From NCBI RefSeq assembly GCF_012911605.1, contig NZ_JAAMPT010000205.1, forward strand, positions 124,001-188,000: 64,000 nucleotides of DNA, read 5' to 3'. A program made the translations under genes and the position numbers. The first letter of the stretch is position 1; each line of letters begins with the position of its first letter. The notes beneath the pieces are model-generated. The model was not told the origin of the DNA and searched no databases. It worked only from the letters and a program-made list of their open reading frames with translations. Shown in pieces: positions 7,042 through 16,084 of this stretch. This DNA is from Flavobacterium solisilvae (GTDB lineage Bacteria; Bacteroidota; Bacteroidia; Flavobacteriales; Flavobacteriaceae).

Positions 7042-9525
7042 ATGAAAAATAGTATTTTAACTTTAGTTTTATTGTTTGCTTCTGTAAGTTTTATGTCTGC
7101 TCAAACCAAAGTGAGCGGAATGGTTGTGGACAATACTGATATGCCAATTCCTTATGCCAATGTGGTTTTTAAGGGTTCAAAAATTGGTGTAGTTTCCAAT
7201 GAAGACGGACGTTTTTATATTGAAGCTCCAGATAATTATGATACTTTATTGGTTTCATTTGTTGGTTTTCCAACCAAAGAAGTAAAGCTAACCAAATCGG
7301 TTAGTTATGATTTTAAAATTGTGCTAAGCGAAGGAAAAAGCTTGAAAGAAGTTGTGGTTTATGCCGGAAAAACTTCCAAGAAAAACAATCCTGCGTTGGA
7401 TATTTTGAGAAAAATTTGGGAAAGAAGACGCAAAAATGGATTGAAAATGTTTAAACAATACCAATATGATAAGTATGAAAAGGTAGAATTTGACATGAAT
7501 ACCATCGATAGCGCGATGATGAAAAGTAAAATTTTCAAAGGAATGGAGTTTGTTTTCAAAAATGTTGATACTTCGCGAGTAACAGGAAAAACCTATTTGC
7601 CAATTTTTATCAACGAATCCATTTCGGAAGTTTATGGAGATAATCAGATTAAAAAGACTAAAGAAATTTTAAAAGCCAATAAAAACTCAGGTTTAGGAAA
7701 TGGCGATGGTGTAAATACTTTTATCAAAGATTTGTACAACGATTTTGATATTTATGACAACTATTTGAATTTCTTTGATAAAAGTTTTACAAGTCCGTTG
7801 TCGCGAACCGGAATTGATGTTTACAACTATGTTTTGGCAGATACCGCAGTTATCGATAATAAACTCTGCTATAATATTGTTTTTTATCCAAGACGTAAAA
7901 ACGAATTGACTTTTAAAGGTGATTTTTGGGTAAACGATACCACATTTGCCATCAAAAAAATTAATATGGCTGTAACCAAAAGCGCCAATATTAACTGGGT
8001 AAAAGATATCTATATCGAACAAGAATTTGAGGTTTTGAACGACTCTGTTTTCTTGCCAACCCGCGATTATATGATGTCGGATTTTGCTTTAAGAAAGAAA
8101 GAAGAATCCAAAGGTATTTATGGAAAACGAACAACCATGTACCAAAATTTCAAATTCAATGAAAAGAAACCTGAGAAATTCTATAAAGAAGAAATCAATT
8201 TTATAGACAATTCGGTTTACAACAAAGATGACAATTATTGGAGTGAGAATCGATTTGAGAAATTAAACAAAGACGAACAAGGCATTTATAAAATGCTTGA
8301 TACGTTGAAGACGGTCAAGAAATTCCAGCGAATGTATAACTTGGTTTCCATTTTAGGAAGTGGTTATGTTGAGTTTAAAAACTTTGATTATGGACCGATT
8401 TTCTCCACTTTCGGGTATAATGAAGTCGAAGGTGTTCGAGTTCGCGTCGGTGGTAGAACTTATTTTGGACCGAATGATACTTGGCGTTTGCAAGCTTACA
8501 CTGCTTATGGATTTGAAGATAATAAATTCAAATATGGTTTTTCAGGGAAATGGATGGTTGATAAGAAAAACAGAATCATTCTTTCGGGAGGAAATCGTCG
8601 CGATGTGGAACAAATTGGAGCAAGTTTAACGACTACTAATGATGTTTTAGGGAGAAGTTATGCATCGTCGGGAGTTTTTACTACTGGTGCCAATGGAAAA
8701 TTAACCAACATTAATTTGACTACCATTGCCGCAGAAATTGAACCTGCTAAAAACTTCACGATGCAATTAGGATTTTCTTATCGAACCTTAGAATCGGCAT
8801 CAGATACATTTAGTTTAGATTACTTTACAGATAACACTTTTACCACAATTAATAGCGAAGTAAAACAATCTGAAATCAATCTGCAATTTGAATATACACC
8901 AAAAAGAAAAACCATTGGTTATGGTGTAGAACGAAGAGAAGTTGATAGTCCATACAGCCGATTTTTTATTAATTATAGTCAAGGTTTGAAAGGTTTTATC
9001 GATAGCGATTTTGATTATCAAAAAATTCAGTTGTATTATAAACAGCCATTGATTATTGGTGCGATTGGTCGTTCTAATTTTACGGTAGAATTAGGAAAAA
9101 CATTTGGTCAAGTTCCGTTAGGATTGTTGAGTGTTGTTCCAGGTAACCAAACTTATTTTATCATTGATAACACGTTTAATAATTTGAATTTCTACGAATT
9201 TGTAGCCGATCAATATGCAACGGTAAATTGGCAACACAATTTCCAAGGAAAAATATTTGCTAGAATTCCTGGTTTACGAAAATTAAACCTAAGAGAAATC
9301 ATTGGAATAAAAGGAGTTTATGGAACGGTTTCTGATGAAAATAAAGCCATCAACGCTTCAGGATTAATTTATCAATCACCTGAAAAACCTTATTGGGAAT
9401 ACAGCGCAGGAATTGGAAATATCTTCAAAGTTTTTAGACTAGATTTTGCTTGGCGAGGCAATTACAGAGATGTTCCTGATGGAAATAATTTTACTGTAAA
9501 AGGTTCGTTTGGGTTTCATTTCTAG
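7042..9525 (+). CDS. DUF5686 outer-membrane protein with carboxypeptidase-like regulatory domain
   Basis: A 827-residue exported protein. The signal peptide MKNSILTLVLLFASVSFMSA is cleaved before QTKV. Residues of about 20-100 form a carboxypeptidase-D-like regulatory (CarbopepD_reg_2) fold (SGMVVDNTDMPIPYANVVF, SNEDGRFYIEAPDNYDTLLVS). The rest is the Bacteroidetes DUF5686 family, rich in beta-strands with alternating aromatic residues and ending GNNFTVKGSFGFHF, as expected for an outer-membrane barrel. An ATG at 7036 directly abuts the T run of the pdhB terminator, so 7042 is preferred. The function is unknown; it may be transport or envelope assembly. Confidence 0.85.
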   Translation: MKNSILTLVLLFASVSFMSAQTKVSGMVVDNTDMPIPYANVVFKGSKIGVVSNEDGRFYIEAPDNYDTLLVSFVGFPTKEVKLTKSVSYDFKIVLSEGKSLKEVVVYAGKTSKKNNPALDILRKIWERRRKNGLKMFKQYQYDKYEKVEFDMNTIDSAMMKSKIFKGMEFVFKNVDTSRVTGKTYLPIFINESISEVYGDNQIKKTKEILKANKNSGLGNGDGVNTFIKDLYNDFDIYDNYLNFFDKSFTSPLSRTGIDVYNYVLADTAVIDNKLCYNIVFYPRRKNELTFKGDFWVNDTTFAIKKINMAVTKSANINWVKDIYIEQEFEVLNDSVFLPTRDYMMSDFALRKKEESKGIYGKRTTMYQNFKFNEKKPEKFYKEEINFIDNSVYNKDDNYWSENRFEKLNKDEQGIYKMLDTLKTVKKFQRMYNLVSILGSGYVEFKNFDYGPIFSTFGYNEVEGVRVRVGGRTYFGPNDTWRLQAYTAYGFEDNKFKYGFSGKWMVDKKNRIILSGGNRRDVEQIGASLTTTNDVLGRSYASSGVFTTGANGKLTNINLTTIAAEIEPAKNFTMQLGFSYRTLESASDTFSLDYFTDNTFTTINSEVKQSEINLQFEYTPKRKTIGYGVERREVDSPYSRFFINYSQGLKGFIDSDFDYQKIQLYYKQPLIIGAIGRSNFTVELGKTFGQVPLGLLSVVPGNQTYFIIDNTFNNLNFYEFVADQYATVNWQHNFQGKIFARIPGLRKLNLREIIGIKGVYGTVSDENKAINASGLIYQSPEKPYWEYSAGIGNIFKVFRLDFAWRGNYRDVPDGNNFTVKGSFGFHF

Positions 9526-9557
9526 ATTATTTTTGGTTTAAAACCTAATTTATTTAT

Positions 9558-9598
9558 ATCAAACCAGTGCTTTTAATTTAAAAGGCACTGGTTTTTTT
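9558..9598 (+). terminator. Intrinsic terminator after the DUF5686 gene
   Basis: The stem AAACCAGTGC/GCACTGGTTT (9561-9570 with 9585-9594) has a TTTT/AAAA inner extension and a T run. Confidence 0.85.
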
Positions 9599-9668
9599 AT
9601 GCGATAATCCTTAGCATAAAGCGTAACAATTGATATGTATAGTAAATGAACTAATATTCAAGATTATA

Positions 9669-9700
9669 TTGTTTAAATTGTTAAAAAATTGTTATTTTAG
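9669..9700 (+). promoter_or_regulatory. Probable promoter of the membrane pyrophosphatase gene
   Basis: TTG (9669-9671), a 21-base gap and TATTTTAG (9693-9700) give one mismatch to TAnnTTTG. The start codon is 21 bases downstream of the -7 box. Confidence 0.5.
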
Positions 9701-9721
9701 CCCGATTTTAAATAAATAAAG

Positions 9722-12151
9722 ATGGATAATTTTATGATTTATTTGCCAATAGTAATGGCAGTTATTGGCTTAGCATTTATGCTATACAAACAAGCTTGGG
9801 TTTTAAAACAAGACGCAGGCGATGGTAAGATGAAAGAGATTTCAGATTACATTTATGAAGGCGCATTAGCTTTCTTGAAAGCAGAATACCGATTACTAAC
9901 TTTCTTCGTAATTGGAGCAAGTATTGCGTTAGCTGGAATTTCTTTTGTAGTTCCAACAACGCACATTTTAATAGTTGTAGCTTTCGTTTTTGGTGCTATA
10001 TTTTCTGCATTTGCAGGAAACATCGGGATGAAGATTGCTACCAAAACCAACGTAAGAACTACACAAGCGGCAAGAACAAGTTTGCCACAAGCTTTAAAAG
10101 TTTCTTTTGGTGGTGGAACCGTTATGGGATTAGGAGTTGCAGGTCTTGCAGTTCTTGGTTTAACAGGTTTCTTTATTATTTTATTCCAAGTGTTCATGAA
10201 AGGAACTTGGACTTCTACAGATGATATGACTATCGTATTAGAAACCTTAGCTGGTTTCTCTCTTGGAGCAGAATCTATCGCTTTGTTTGCTCGTGTTGGT
10301 GGTGGAATTTATACTAAAGCTGCCGATGTTGGAGCTGACTTAGTAGGAAAGGTTGAAGCTGGTATTCCAGAAGATGATCCAAGAAATCCTGCTACAATTG
10401 CTGATAACGTTGGTGACAACGTTGGTGACGTTGCTGGAATGGGTGCCGATTTATTCGGTTCTTATGTGGCAACCGTTTTGGCTGCAATGGTATTAGGTAA
10501 CTATGTTATCAAAGATATGGGCGGAAGTATTCAAGATGCTTTCGGTGGAATTGGTCCAATTTTATTACCAATGGCAATTGCTGGTTTCGGAATTTTATTC
10601 TCTATCATTGGAACAATGTTAGTGAAAATATCTAGCGATGATGCTAAAGAAAAACAAGTTCAAGGTGCATTAAACGTTGGAAACTGGGTTTCTATTGTGT
10701 TAACAGCTGTTTCATGTTTCTTCTTAGTAAAATACTTGTTACCAGAAGTAATGCAAATGGAATTCTATGGTGAAGGATTAAAAGAAATTTCATCCATGAG
10801 AGTTTTCTATGCTACCATCGTAGGTTTAGTGGTTGGTGGCGTTATTTCTTCAGTGACTGAATATTATACAGGTTTAGGTACAAAACCAGTTTTGGCAATC
10901 GTACAAAAATCATCAACTGGTGCAGGAACTAACGTAATCGCTGGTTTAGCAACAGGAATGATTTCTACTTTTCCAACTGTAATTTTATTTGCTGCTGCTA
11001 TTTGGGCTTCTTATGCTTTTGCAGGCTTCTATGGTGTGGCTTTGGCTGCTTCGGCAATGATGGCTACAACAGCAATGCAATTAGCCATCGACGCTTTTGG
11101 ACCTATTTCTGATAACGCAGGTGGAATTGCTGAAATGAGTGAATTACCAAAAGAAGTTCGTACTCGTACAGACATCTTGGATTCAGTTGGAAACACTACA
11201 GCTGCAACAGGAAAAGGTTTTGCTATTGCTTCGGCTGCATTAACTTCGTTAGCTTTATTTGCGGCTTATGTAACCTTTACAGGAATTGACGGAATTAATA
11301 TTTTCAAGGCGCCAGTATTAGCGATGTTGTTTGTTGGTGGAATGATACCAGTAGTTTTCTCTGCGTTAGCTATGAATTCGGTAGGTAAAGCGGCAATGGA
11401 TATGGTGTATGAAGTACGTCGTCAGTTTAGAGAAATTCCAGGTATCATGGAAGGTAAAAACAAACCAGAATATGGTAAATGTGTTGAAATTTCTACTAAA
11501 GCAGCGTTGCGTGAAATGATGTTGCCAGGTATTTTGACTATTGGTTTCCCTATTGCTATTGTACTTTTAGGTAAATTAGTTTATGCTGATAACAACCAAT
11601 TAATCGCTGAAATGTTGGGTGGTTATATGGCTGGAGTTACCGTTTCAGGTGTGCTTTGGGCAGTGTTTCAAAACAATGCTGGTGGAGCATGGGATAATGC
11701 TAAAAAATCATTCGAAGCAGGTGTTGAAATCAACGGAGAAATGACATACAAAGGTTCTGATGCTCACAAAGCGGCTGTAACTGGAGATACTGTTGGTGAT
11801 CCATTTAAAGATACTTCTGGTCCATCGATGAACATTTTAATTAAATTAACGTGTTTAATTGGATTGGTAATTGCTCCAATTTTAGGTGGTCATGAAGCGG
11901 GTGCAACTACTGCAAAAGCTTCTTGTTGTGTTAAAACAGAACAAAAGTTGGATTGCTCAAAATGTGATACTGCTATGATGGCATCAATGACTAAGGAAGA
12001 ATGTGCAAAAATGTGTGATGACAACGGTTGTTCTGCTGAGTGCAAAGAAAAATGCATGTCAATGTATGACGAAAACGGAAAATTCAAAGGTGAAGTTGCT
12101 ACTGAGGAAGTAGAAGTAGTTCAAGAAGTGGATACTTTGAAACAGGAGTAG
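9722..12151 (+). CDS. hppA: Membrane-bound ion-pumping pyrophosphatase with Cys-rich C-terminal tail
   Basis: Hydrolyses cytoplasmic pyrophosphate and pumps H+ and/or Na+ across the inner membrane. It has 809 residues and about 16 membrane segments. The substrate motifs are intact: DVGADLVGKVEAGIPEDDPR, NPATIADNVGDNVGDVAGMG and, near the C-terminus, TGDTVGDPFKDTSGPSMNIL. GNTTAATGKGFAI carries Ala at the position that marks the K+-dependent class. After the last membrane helix (APILGGHEAG) there is a 77-residue extension (about residues 733-809) with nine Cys, including LDCSKC, CAKMC and CSAECKEKC, then an acidic end. That tail is not part of the usual family. Ion specificity cannot be settled by eye. 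Confidence 0.95.
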   Translation: MDNFMIYLPIVMAVIGLAFMLYKQAWVLKQDAGDGKMKEISDYIYEGALAFLKAEYRLLTFFVIGASIALAGISFVVPTTHILIVVAFVFGAIFSAFAGNIGMKIATKTNVRTTQAARTSLPQALKVSFGGGTVMGLGVAGLAVLGLTGFFIILFQVFMKGTWTSTDDMTIVLETLAGFSLGAESIALFARVGGGIYTKAADVGADLVGKVEAGIPEDDPRNPATIADNVGDNVGDVAGMGADLFGSYVATVLAAMVLGNYVIKDMGGSIQDAFGGIGPILLPMAIAGFGILFSIIGTMLVKISSDDAKEKQVQGALNVGNWVSIVLTAVSCFFLVKYLLPEVMQMEFYGEGLKEISSMRVFYATIVGLVVGGVISSVTEYYTGLGTKPVLAIVQKSSTGAGTNVIAGLATGMISTFPTVILFAAAIWASYAFAGFYGVALAASAMMATTAMQLAIDAFGPISDNAGGIAEMSELPKEVRTRTDILDSVGNTTAATGKGFAIASAALTSLALFAAYVTFTGIDGINIFKAPVLAMLFVGGMIPVVFSALAMNSVGKAAMDMVYEVRRQFREIPGIMEGKNKPEYGKCVEISTKAALREMMLPGILTIGFPIAIVLLGKLVYADNNQLIAEMLGGYMAGVTVSGVLWAVFQNNAGGAWDNAKKSFEAGVEINGEMTYKGSDAHKAAVTGDTVGDPFKDTSGPSMNILIKLTCLIGLVIAPILGGHEAGATTAKASCCVKTEQKLDCSKCDTAMMASMTKEECAKMCDDNGCSAECKEKCMSMYDENGKFKGEVATEEVEVVQEVDTLKQE

Positions 12152-12176
12152 ATTTACACCCTTATATACTTTTATT

Positions 12177-12209
12177 AAAAATGCCTTTCAATTTTGAAAG
12201 GCATTTTTG
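12177..12209 (+). terminator. Intrinsic terminator of hppA
   Basis: A 10-bp perfect stem ATGCCTTTCA/TGAAAGGCAT (12181-12190 with 12195-12204) is flanked by A and T runs. Confidence 0.9.
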
Positions 12210-12459
12210 TTTGGATTAGTATAAATATAGATTACTTATATCATAAGTTTGGTAAGGCTTTCCCATAGCGATGGCATAGGGTTGCTATATCGTTAGTGCG
12301 ACATAGATGCGACATGGTGTTTCTAGTTCTATCCTTTTTGCAATGCAAATTTGTAAAACTGATGTGAAGGTAATAAAAATAATGTAGCTGTTTTGTTTTT
12401 TAAATTACTTTTAAAAAATGGTGGTTGTGCAACAGTTACGGCTGTTATTTGATAGCGAG
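12210..12459. other. Gene-free stretch downstream of hppA
   Basis: Between the hppA terminator and the orphan gene I see no convincing ORF, RNA gene or repeat. Short self-complementary patches occur (for example ATAGCGAT near 12278 with ATATCG), but nothing that I can assign. Confidence 0.4.
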
Positions 12460-13011
12460 TTACTCTAAGTCAAGCTCTTTTTTTATGATTTGAGTTTCAT
12501 TTTTTCTATCTGATTTTCTTCTTTCAGATTTTTTCTTTTGAATATACTTATTGATATTCCCAATACACATTTCATATTCCGCAAACCATGAACCTTGTTT
12601 AATCATTATACCGTTCATAGAACAAGTTTCGTAACCGCAATTATGTTTTGAATATTCTCCAAAATTTTGATGTCTAATTCTTTTTTCTCGTAATATTTTT
12701 TCTTGATACTTGCGTATTTTTCGCCACATTTGTTCTTTGTCTCCATTTGTAAGTTCTAATCCTAAAGCTTCAACTTTGATATAAGTCCATGGATCTTTAA
12801 CTTGAAGGAAGTCAAATGTTTTCTGAAATATGGTATTAGCTAAATCACGAACCTTTATTTTTTCCTCAAGGCTTAACTTTTCATTCTCAGAAATAGAACG
12901 ATAAAGACCTAAAGTATTGAAATCTGAATAGTTTTTATGATTTTCAATATAGAATTGATATTCTTTAAAACTCAGGCTATTAAATTGTTTTCCGATTTCC
13001 ATTGTTCTCAT
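12460..13011 (-). CDS. Hypothetical protein, 183 residues
   Basis: I do not recognise this protein. It is hydrophilic, has no signal peptide or membrane segment, and is mainly helical, with a Lys/Arg/Glu-rich centre (REKRIRHQNFGEYSKHNCGY) and a highly charged C-terminus (KKKSERRKSDRKNETQIIKK). A YETCSMNGIMIKQGSWFAEYE segment is the only region that looks globular with conserved-type aromatic residues. Two start codons are possible (13011, 13002). It is flanked by repeat-rich, gene-free DNA on both sides, which suggests accessory DNA. No function is proposed. Confidence 0.55.
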   Translation of the reverse strand: MRTMEIGKQFNSLSFKEYQFYIENHKNYSDFNTLGLYRSISENEKLSLEEKIKVRDLANTIFQKTFDFLQVKDPWTYIKVEALGLELTNGDKEQMWRKIRKYQEKILREKRIRHQNFGEYSKHNCGYETCSMNGIMIKQGSWFAEYEMCIGNINKYIQKKKSERRKSDRKNETQIIKKELDLE

Positions 13012-13047
13012 TTATGATAAATGTGATTTTTTCTTACCTAAGGAACA

Positions 13048-13172
13048 ACCCTGATAGCGTGGATTTCCAATCCATACCCGCAAACCACTTCATAACAAAT
13101 ATACAAATTTCCCCCAAAACCCATCACCACAATAAATCAATCTGTTAAAATCAGTGCAATCCGTGGCAAAAA
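13048..13172. repeat. Degenerate dispersed repeats
   Basis: ACCCTGATAGCGTGGATTTC (from 13047) resembles the left flank of the hairpin element found at 3804 and elsewhere, but the right half is not recognisable. AATCAGTGCAATCCGTGGCA (near 13150) resembles another common flavobacterial intergenic repeat. This is probably decayed repeat DNA. Confidence 0.45.
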
Positions 13173-13220
13173 CCTTTGCTACAACCCTTAAAATCCCAAA
13201 AACCCAACAAAATCAACCCT

Positions 13221-13430
13221 TTGCTTACCAGTTAGACACGTTTGCTTACCAGTTAGACGCGTTTGCTTAACAGTTAGACGCGTTTGCTTAGCAGTTAGAC
13301 ACGTTTGTTTACCAGTTAGACACGTTTGCTTAACAGTTAGACGCGTTTGCTTCACCGACAGACACGTTTGTTTTACTGTCAATGTCTTTTGCTTTACTGT
13401 CAATGTCCTTTGCTTTACTGTCAATTTTTT
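13221..13430. repeat. 21-bp tandem repeat array, ten units
   Basis: Ten contiguous 21-base units start at TTGCTTACCAGTTAGACACG. The first six are nearly identical, with differences at a few fixed positions (ACC/AAC/AGC, CACG/CGCG). The seventh is mixed, and the last three shift to TTGCTTTACTGTCAATGTC. Because 21 is a multiple of three, frames stay open: on the minus strand 13188-13445 could encode an 85-residue repeat of KQTCLTV type. No ribosome binding site, conserved flank or second domain supports translation, so I treat it as a repeat. There are no spacers, so it is not CRISPR. Confidence 0.9.
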
Positions 13431-13445
13431 TTGCAGACCAAACAT

Positions 13446-13635
13446 TTTTGTTCATTAACCACTAAACCATACTAATTTTATGGCAATCTTTACACGCAGT
13501 CAAAGCAATTGTTTTGACACCCTTTTTTACAGCAGTTATACAATACAACTAGTATTCTGCTTTTTTTTAAAACAAGAAAAATAGCAAGCAGCTTGTTTTT
13601 TACCTAAATTTAGCCATTGCTAATTGTATCTATTT
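13446..13635. other. Gene-free stretch between the 21-bp array and the GH20 gene
   Basis: AT-rich DNA with no ORF of note. TAAATTTA at 13604-13611 is a two-mismatch -7 box candidate upstream of the GH20 gene; no good -33 partner is seen. Confidence 0.35.
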
Positions 13636-15207
13636 ATGTCCAAAAAACTGCTATTATTATTCCTACTGCTGTTCAATCTTTCCTTTGCACAAGAACAGTT
13701 GCCTTTAATTCCGCAGCCCAAATCAGTTCTATTAGGAAAAGGAAGTTGCACTATAACAGCTAAAACTACTATTCAAGCGGATAAAAATTCATTTGAAGCA
13801 AACTATTTAAAAGAAGTAATCAAAGCACAAACGGGCTTAGATTTAAAAATAACTTCTAAAAATAGTTCCAATAGTATTCAACTTATCTTAAAATCACCCG
13901 ATGCTACAAACGTCAATAAAGAACACTATAAATTAAGTAGCTCACGCAATAAAATTGTGATAACCGCTTTTTCAAATCAAGGCATTTTATATGGAATTCA
14001 AACACTTTCTCAATTACTTCCACTAGAAAAATCCGCTGAAATTCGAGTTCCTTGGATAAGAATTTCTGACCAACCAAAATACGCTTGGCGCGGAATGCAT
14101 CTTGATTGTGCGCGACATTTTTTTCCAAAAGAATTCATCAAAAAATACATCGATTATCTCGCCATGTACAAAATGAATACCTTTCATTGGCATTTAACCG
14201 ATGGCCAAGGTTGGCGCATCGAAATAAAAAAATACCCAAAACTGACTGAAATTGGCGCTTATCGAAACGGTTCCATGGTAGGTCATTATTCCGACCAAAA
14301 GTTTGATGATAAACGCTACGGCGGATTTTATACTCAAGACGATATCAAAGAAATTGTTGCTTATGCAAATCTACGACACATTACGGTAGTTCCAGAAATT
14401 GAAATGCCCGGTCATGCCGTGGCAGCATTAGCAGCCTATCCTGAATATTCCTGTACTGGCGGACCATTTGAAGTGGGTAAAATTTGGGGCGTTTTAGACG
14501 ATGTTTTTTGTCCAAAAGACGAAACCTTCACTTTTCTAGAAAACATTCTGTCCGAGGTTATCGATTTGTTTCCTTCCAAATACATTCATATCGGTGGCGA
14601 TGAATGTCCAAAAGTGCGCTGGAAAGCCTGTCCAAAGTGCCAACAGCGTATGAAAACCGAAAATCTAAAAGACGAACACGAGCTACAGAGTTATTTCATC
14701 CAAAGAATTGAAAAATTTGTAAATGCCAAAGGTCGAAAAATCATCGGTTGGGATGAAATCCTCGAAGGCGGATTAGCTCCCAATGCAGCAGTCATGAGCT
14801 GGCGCGGAACCGAAGGTGGCATTGCAGCTGCCAAAGAAAAACACTATGTAGTCATGTCGCCAGGTTCACACTGTTATTTTGATCATTATCAAGGCGAACC
14901 TAAAAATGAACCCATCGCTTTTGGCGGCTATACACCAGTAGAAAAAGTGTACTCTTTTAACCCAACACCAAAAGAATTATCCGCAGATGAAGCACAATAC
15001 ATTCTCGGTGCACAAGCCAATCTCTGGACGGAATATATTGAAACGCCAAGCCATGTAGAGTATATGATTTTCCCAAGAATGTTAGCCTTATCCGAAGTAG
15101 TTTGGGGAACATCAAATCCTGATAAATTTGCCGATTTTCAAAACAGAATGATACAACATTTTGATATTTTTGATAAAAAAGGTATCAATTACAGCAAATC
15201 CAGATGA
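13636..15207 (+). CDS. Beta-N-acetylhexosaminidase (glycoside hydrolase family 20)
   Basis: Removes terminal N-acetylhexosamine from chitin-type or glycan chains in the periplasm or at the cell surface. It has 523 residues from the ATG at 13636; an upstream TTG at 13624 is less likely. The signal peptide MSKKLLLLFLLLFNLSFA is followed by the GH20b domain (LIPQPKSVLLGKGSCTI), then the catalytic barrel: WRGMHLDCARHFFPKEFIKK, NTFHWHLTDGQGWRIEIKKY, PEIEMPGHAVAALAAYPE, the catalytic Asp-Glu in HIGGDECPK near residue 320, GWDEILEGGLAPNAAVMSWR and GAQANLWTEYIETP. It is followed by a lipoprotein gene, possibly in the same transcript. It is complete and not part of a recognisable PUL. Confidence 0.95.
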   Translation: MSKKLLLLFLLLFNLSFAQEQLPLIPQPKSVLLGKGSCTITAKTTIQADKNSFEANYLKEVIKAQTGLDLKITSKNSSNSIQLILKSPDATNVNKEHYKLSSSRNKIVITAFSNQGILYGIQTLSQLLPLEKSAEIRVPWIRISDQPKYAWRGMHLDCARHFFPKEFIKKYIDYLAMYKMNTFHWHLTDGQGWRIEIKKYPKLTEIGAYRNGSMVGHYSDQKFDDKRYGGFYTQDDIKEIVAYANLRHITVVPEIEMPGHAVAALAAYPEYSCTGGPFEVGKIWGVLDDVFCPKDETFTFLENILSEVIDLFPSKYIHIGGDECPKVRWKACPKCQQRMKTENLKDEHELQSYFIQRIEKFVNAKGRKIIGWDEILEGGLAPNAAVMSWRGTEGGIAAAKEKHYVVMSPGSHCYFDHYQGEPKNEPIAFGGYTPVEKVYSFNPTPKELSADEAQYILGAQANLWTEYIETPSHVEYMIFPRMLALSEVVWGTSNPDKFADFQNRMIQHFDIFDKKGINYSKSR

Positions 15208-15306
15208 AATTCGAGCTTTAAAATCTATTTTAAAATGAAAACTAGCTTCACAAAGTGTTTTTTGAAAAGCTCGTATTCTAAGATAAAAAACAAATTAGTA
15301 ACTGAA

Positions 15307-15960
15307 ATGAAAAAATTAAACATCATGCATATTCAATTAATTTATGTAGTATTAGTTCTATTTGTATCTTGTGATAAACAGGTTTATTACAAGACGTTTG
15401 ATTATAAAACCATGACTTTTGTTGAACCAACTGAAAAAACAGACCATTGTGTTAGATTTATAAGTCAAACGAAAGATAAAATAGAATTAGAAGTGATGTA
15501 CAATGATTTCAAAATAAAAAGAACATTTTTAAAAAAAGAGAATTACTGGTATTCAAAATTTAAATATGAAGAACCTAGCTTTCCAAAATTAAAAGTTGCT
15601 TATGGCGGTATTCATGAGTTACATTATTACATATTTGAAGACCATGTAGTTTATAAAGATGATGCATATTTAGTTTATGTAGATTTAATTAATAATAAAA
15701 TGTATCTATTTGATGAGTTACAAATAGAGGATTATAAATATGTTACACTAAAAGACCTTCAAACAAAAGAGTATGATGTTGTTGATTATTACGTTAATTT
15801 TGATACTTTATATGAAAGAGATAGAGGTTATGATAGTAAAGGAAATTTATTAGAAGAAGTTATAAATAACCATTCAAATGCACCCCTTTTGGATATTTTC
15901 TTTTGGATGGATGAGGATATTTATTATTTAGGTGCAACTAAGGTTCCAATTTATGATTAG
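15307..15960 (+). CDS. Hypothetical lipoprotein
   Basis: A 217-residue lipoprotein from the ATG at 15307: MKKLNIMHIQLIYVVLVLFVSC has a lipobox with the acylated Cys near residue 22. An in-frame ATG at 15235 would add 24 residues before an otherwise complete lipoprotein signal, so it is rejected. The mature part is rich in Tyr, Asp and Lys (VYYKTFDYKTMTF, DYKYVTLKDLQTKEYDVVDYY) and probably beta-structured. It ends FFWMDEDIYYLGATKVPIYD. I do not recognise the family. It lies about 100 bases after the GH20 gene and is followed by a strong terminator. Confidence 0.65.
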   Translation: MKKLNIMHIQLIYVVLVLFVSCDKQVYYKTFDYKTMTFVEPTEKTDHCVRFISQTKDKIELEVMYNDFKIKRTFLKKENYWYSKFKYEEPSFPKLKVAYGGIHELHYYIFEDHVVYKDDAYLVYVDLINNKMYLFDELQIEDYKYVTLKDLQTKEYDVVDYYVNFDTLYERDRGYDSKGNLLEEVINNHSNAPLLDIFFWMDEDIYYLGATKVPIYD

Positions 15961-15989
15961 TGTTTTATCAAATGCATTGTTCAATGAAA

Positions 15990-16023
15990 ATAAAAAAGAC
16001 TTTCAACCATGAAAGTCTTTTTT
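15990..16023. terminator. Intrinsic terminator after the lipoprotein gene
   Basis: The stem AAAAAAGACTTTC/GAAAGTCTTTTTT (15992-16004 with 16011-16023) is symmetric and could serve both the lipoprotein gene and the converging kinase operon. Confidence 0.85.
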
Positions 16024-16084
16024 ATTGTAATGATAGCTGAAAAATGGATTACAAAAATGCCCAAGCCATTCGCTTCAAACTATT

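Noticed and set aside
9777-10197. Minus-strand ORFs inside hppA
   Set aside because: They are antisense shadows of a strongly conserved membrane pyrophosphatase with no independent support.
13221-13430. CRISPR array
   Set aside because: The units are contiguous 21-base repeats with gradual drift and no unique spacers; no cas genes are present.
13188-13445. An 85-residue Thr/Lys/Gln repeat protein on the minus strand
   Set aside because: A 21-base period keeps frames open by chance. No ribosome binding site, non-repeat domain or context supports translation, so it is listed as a repeat only.
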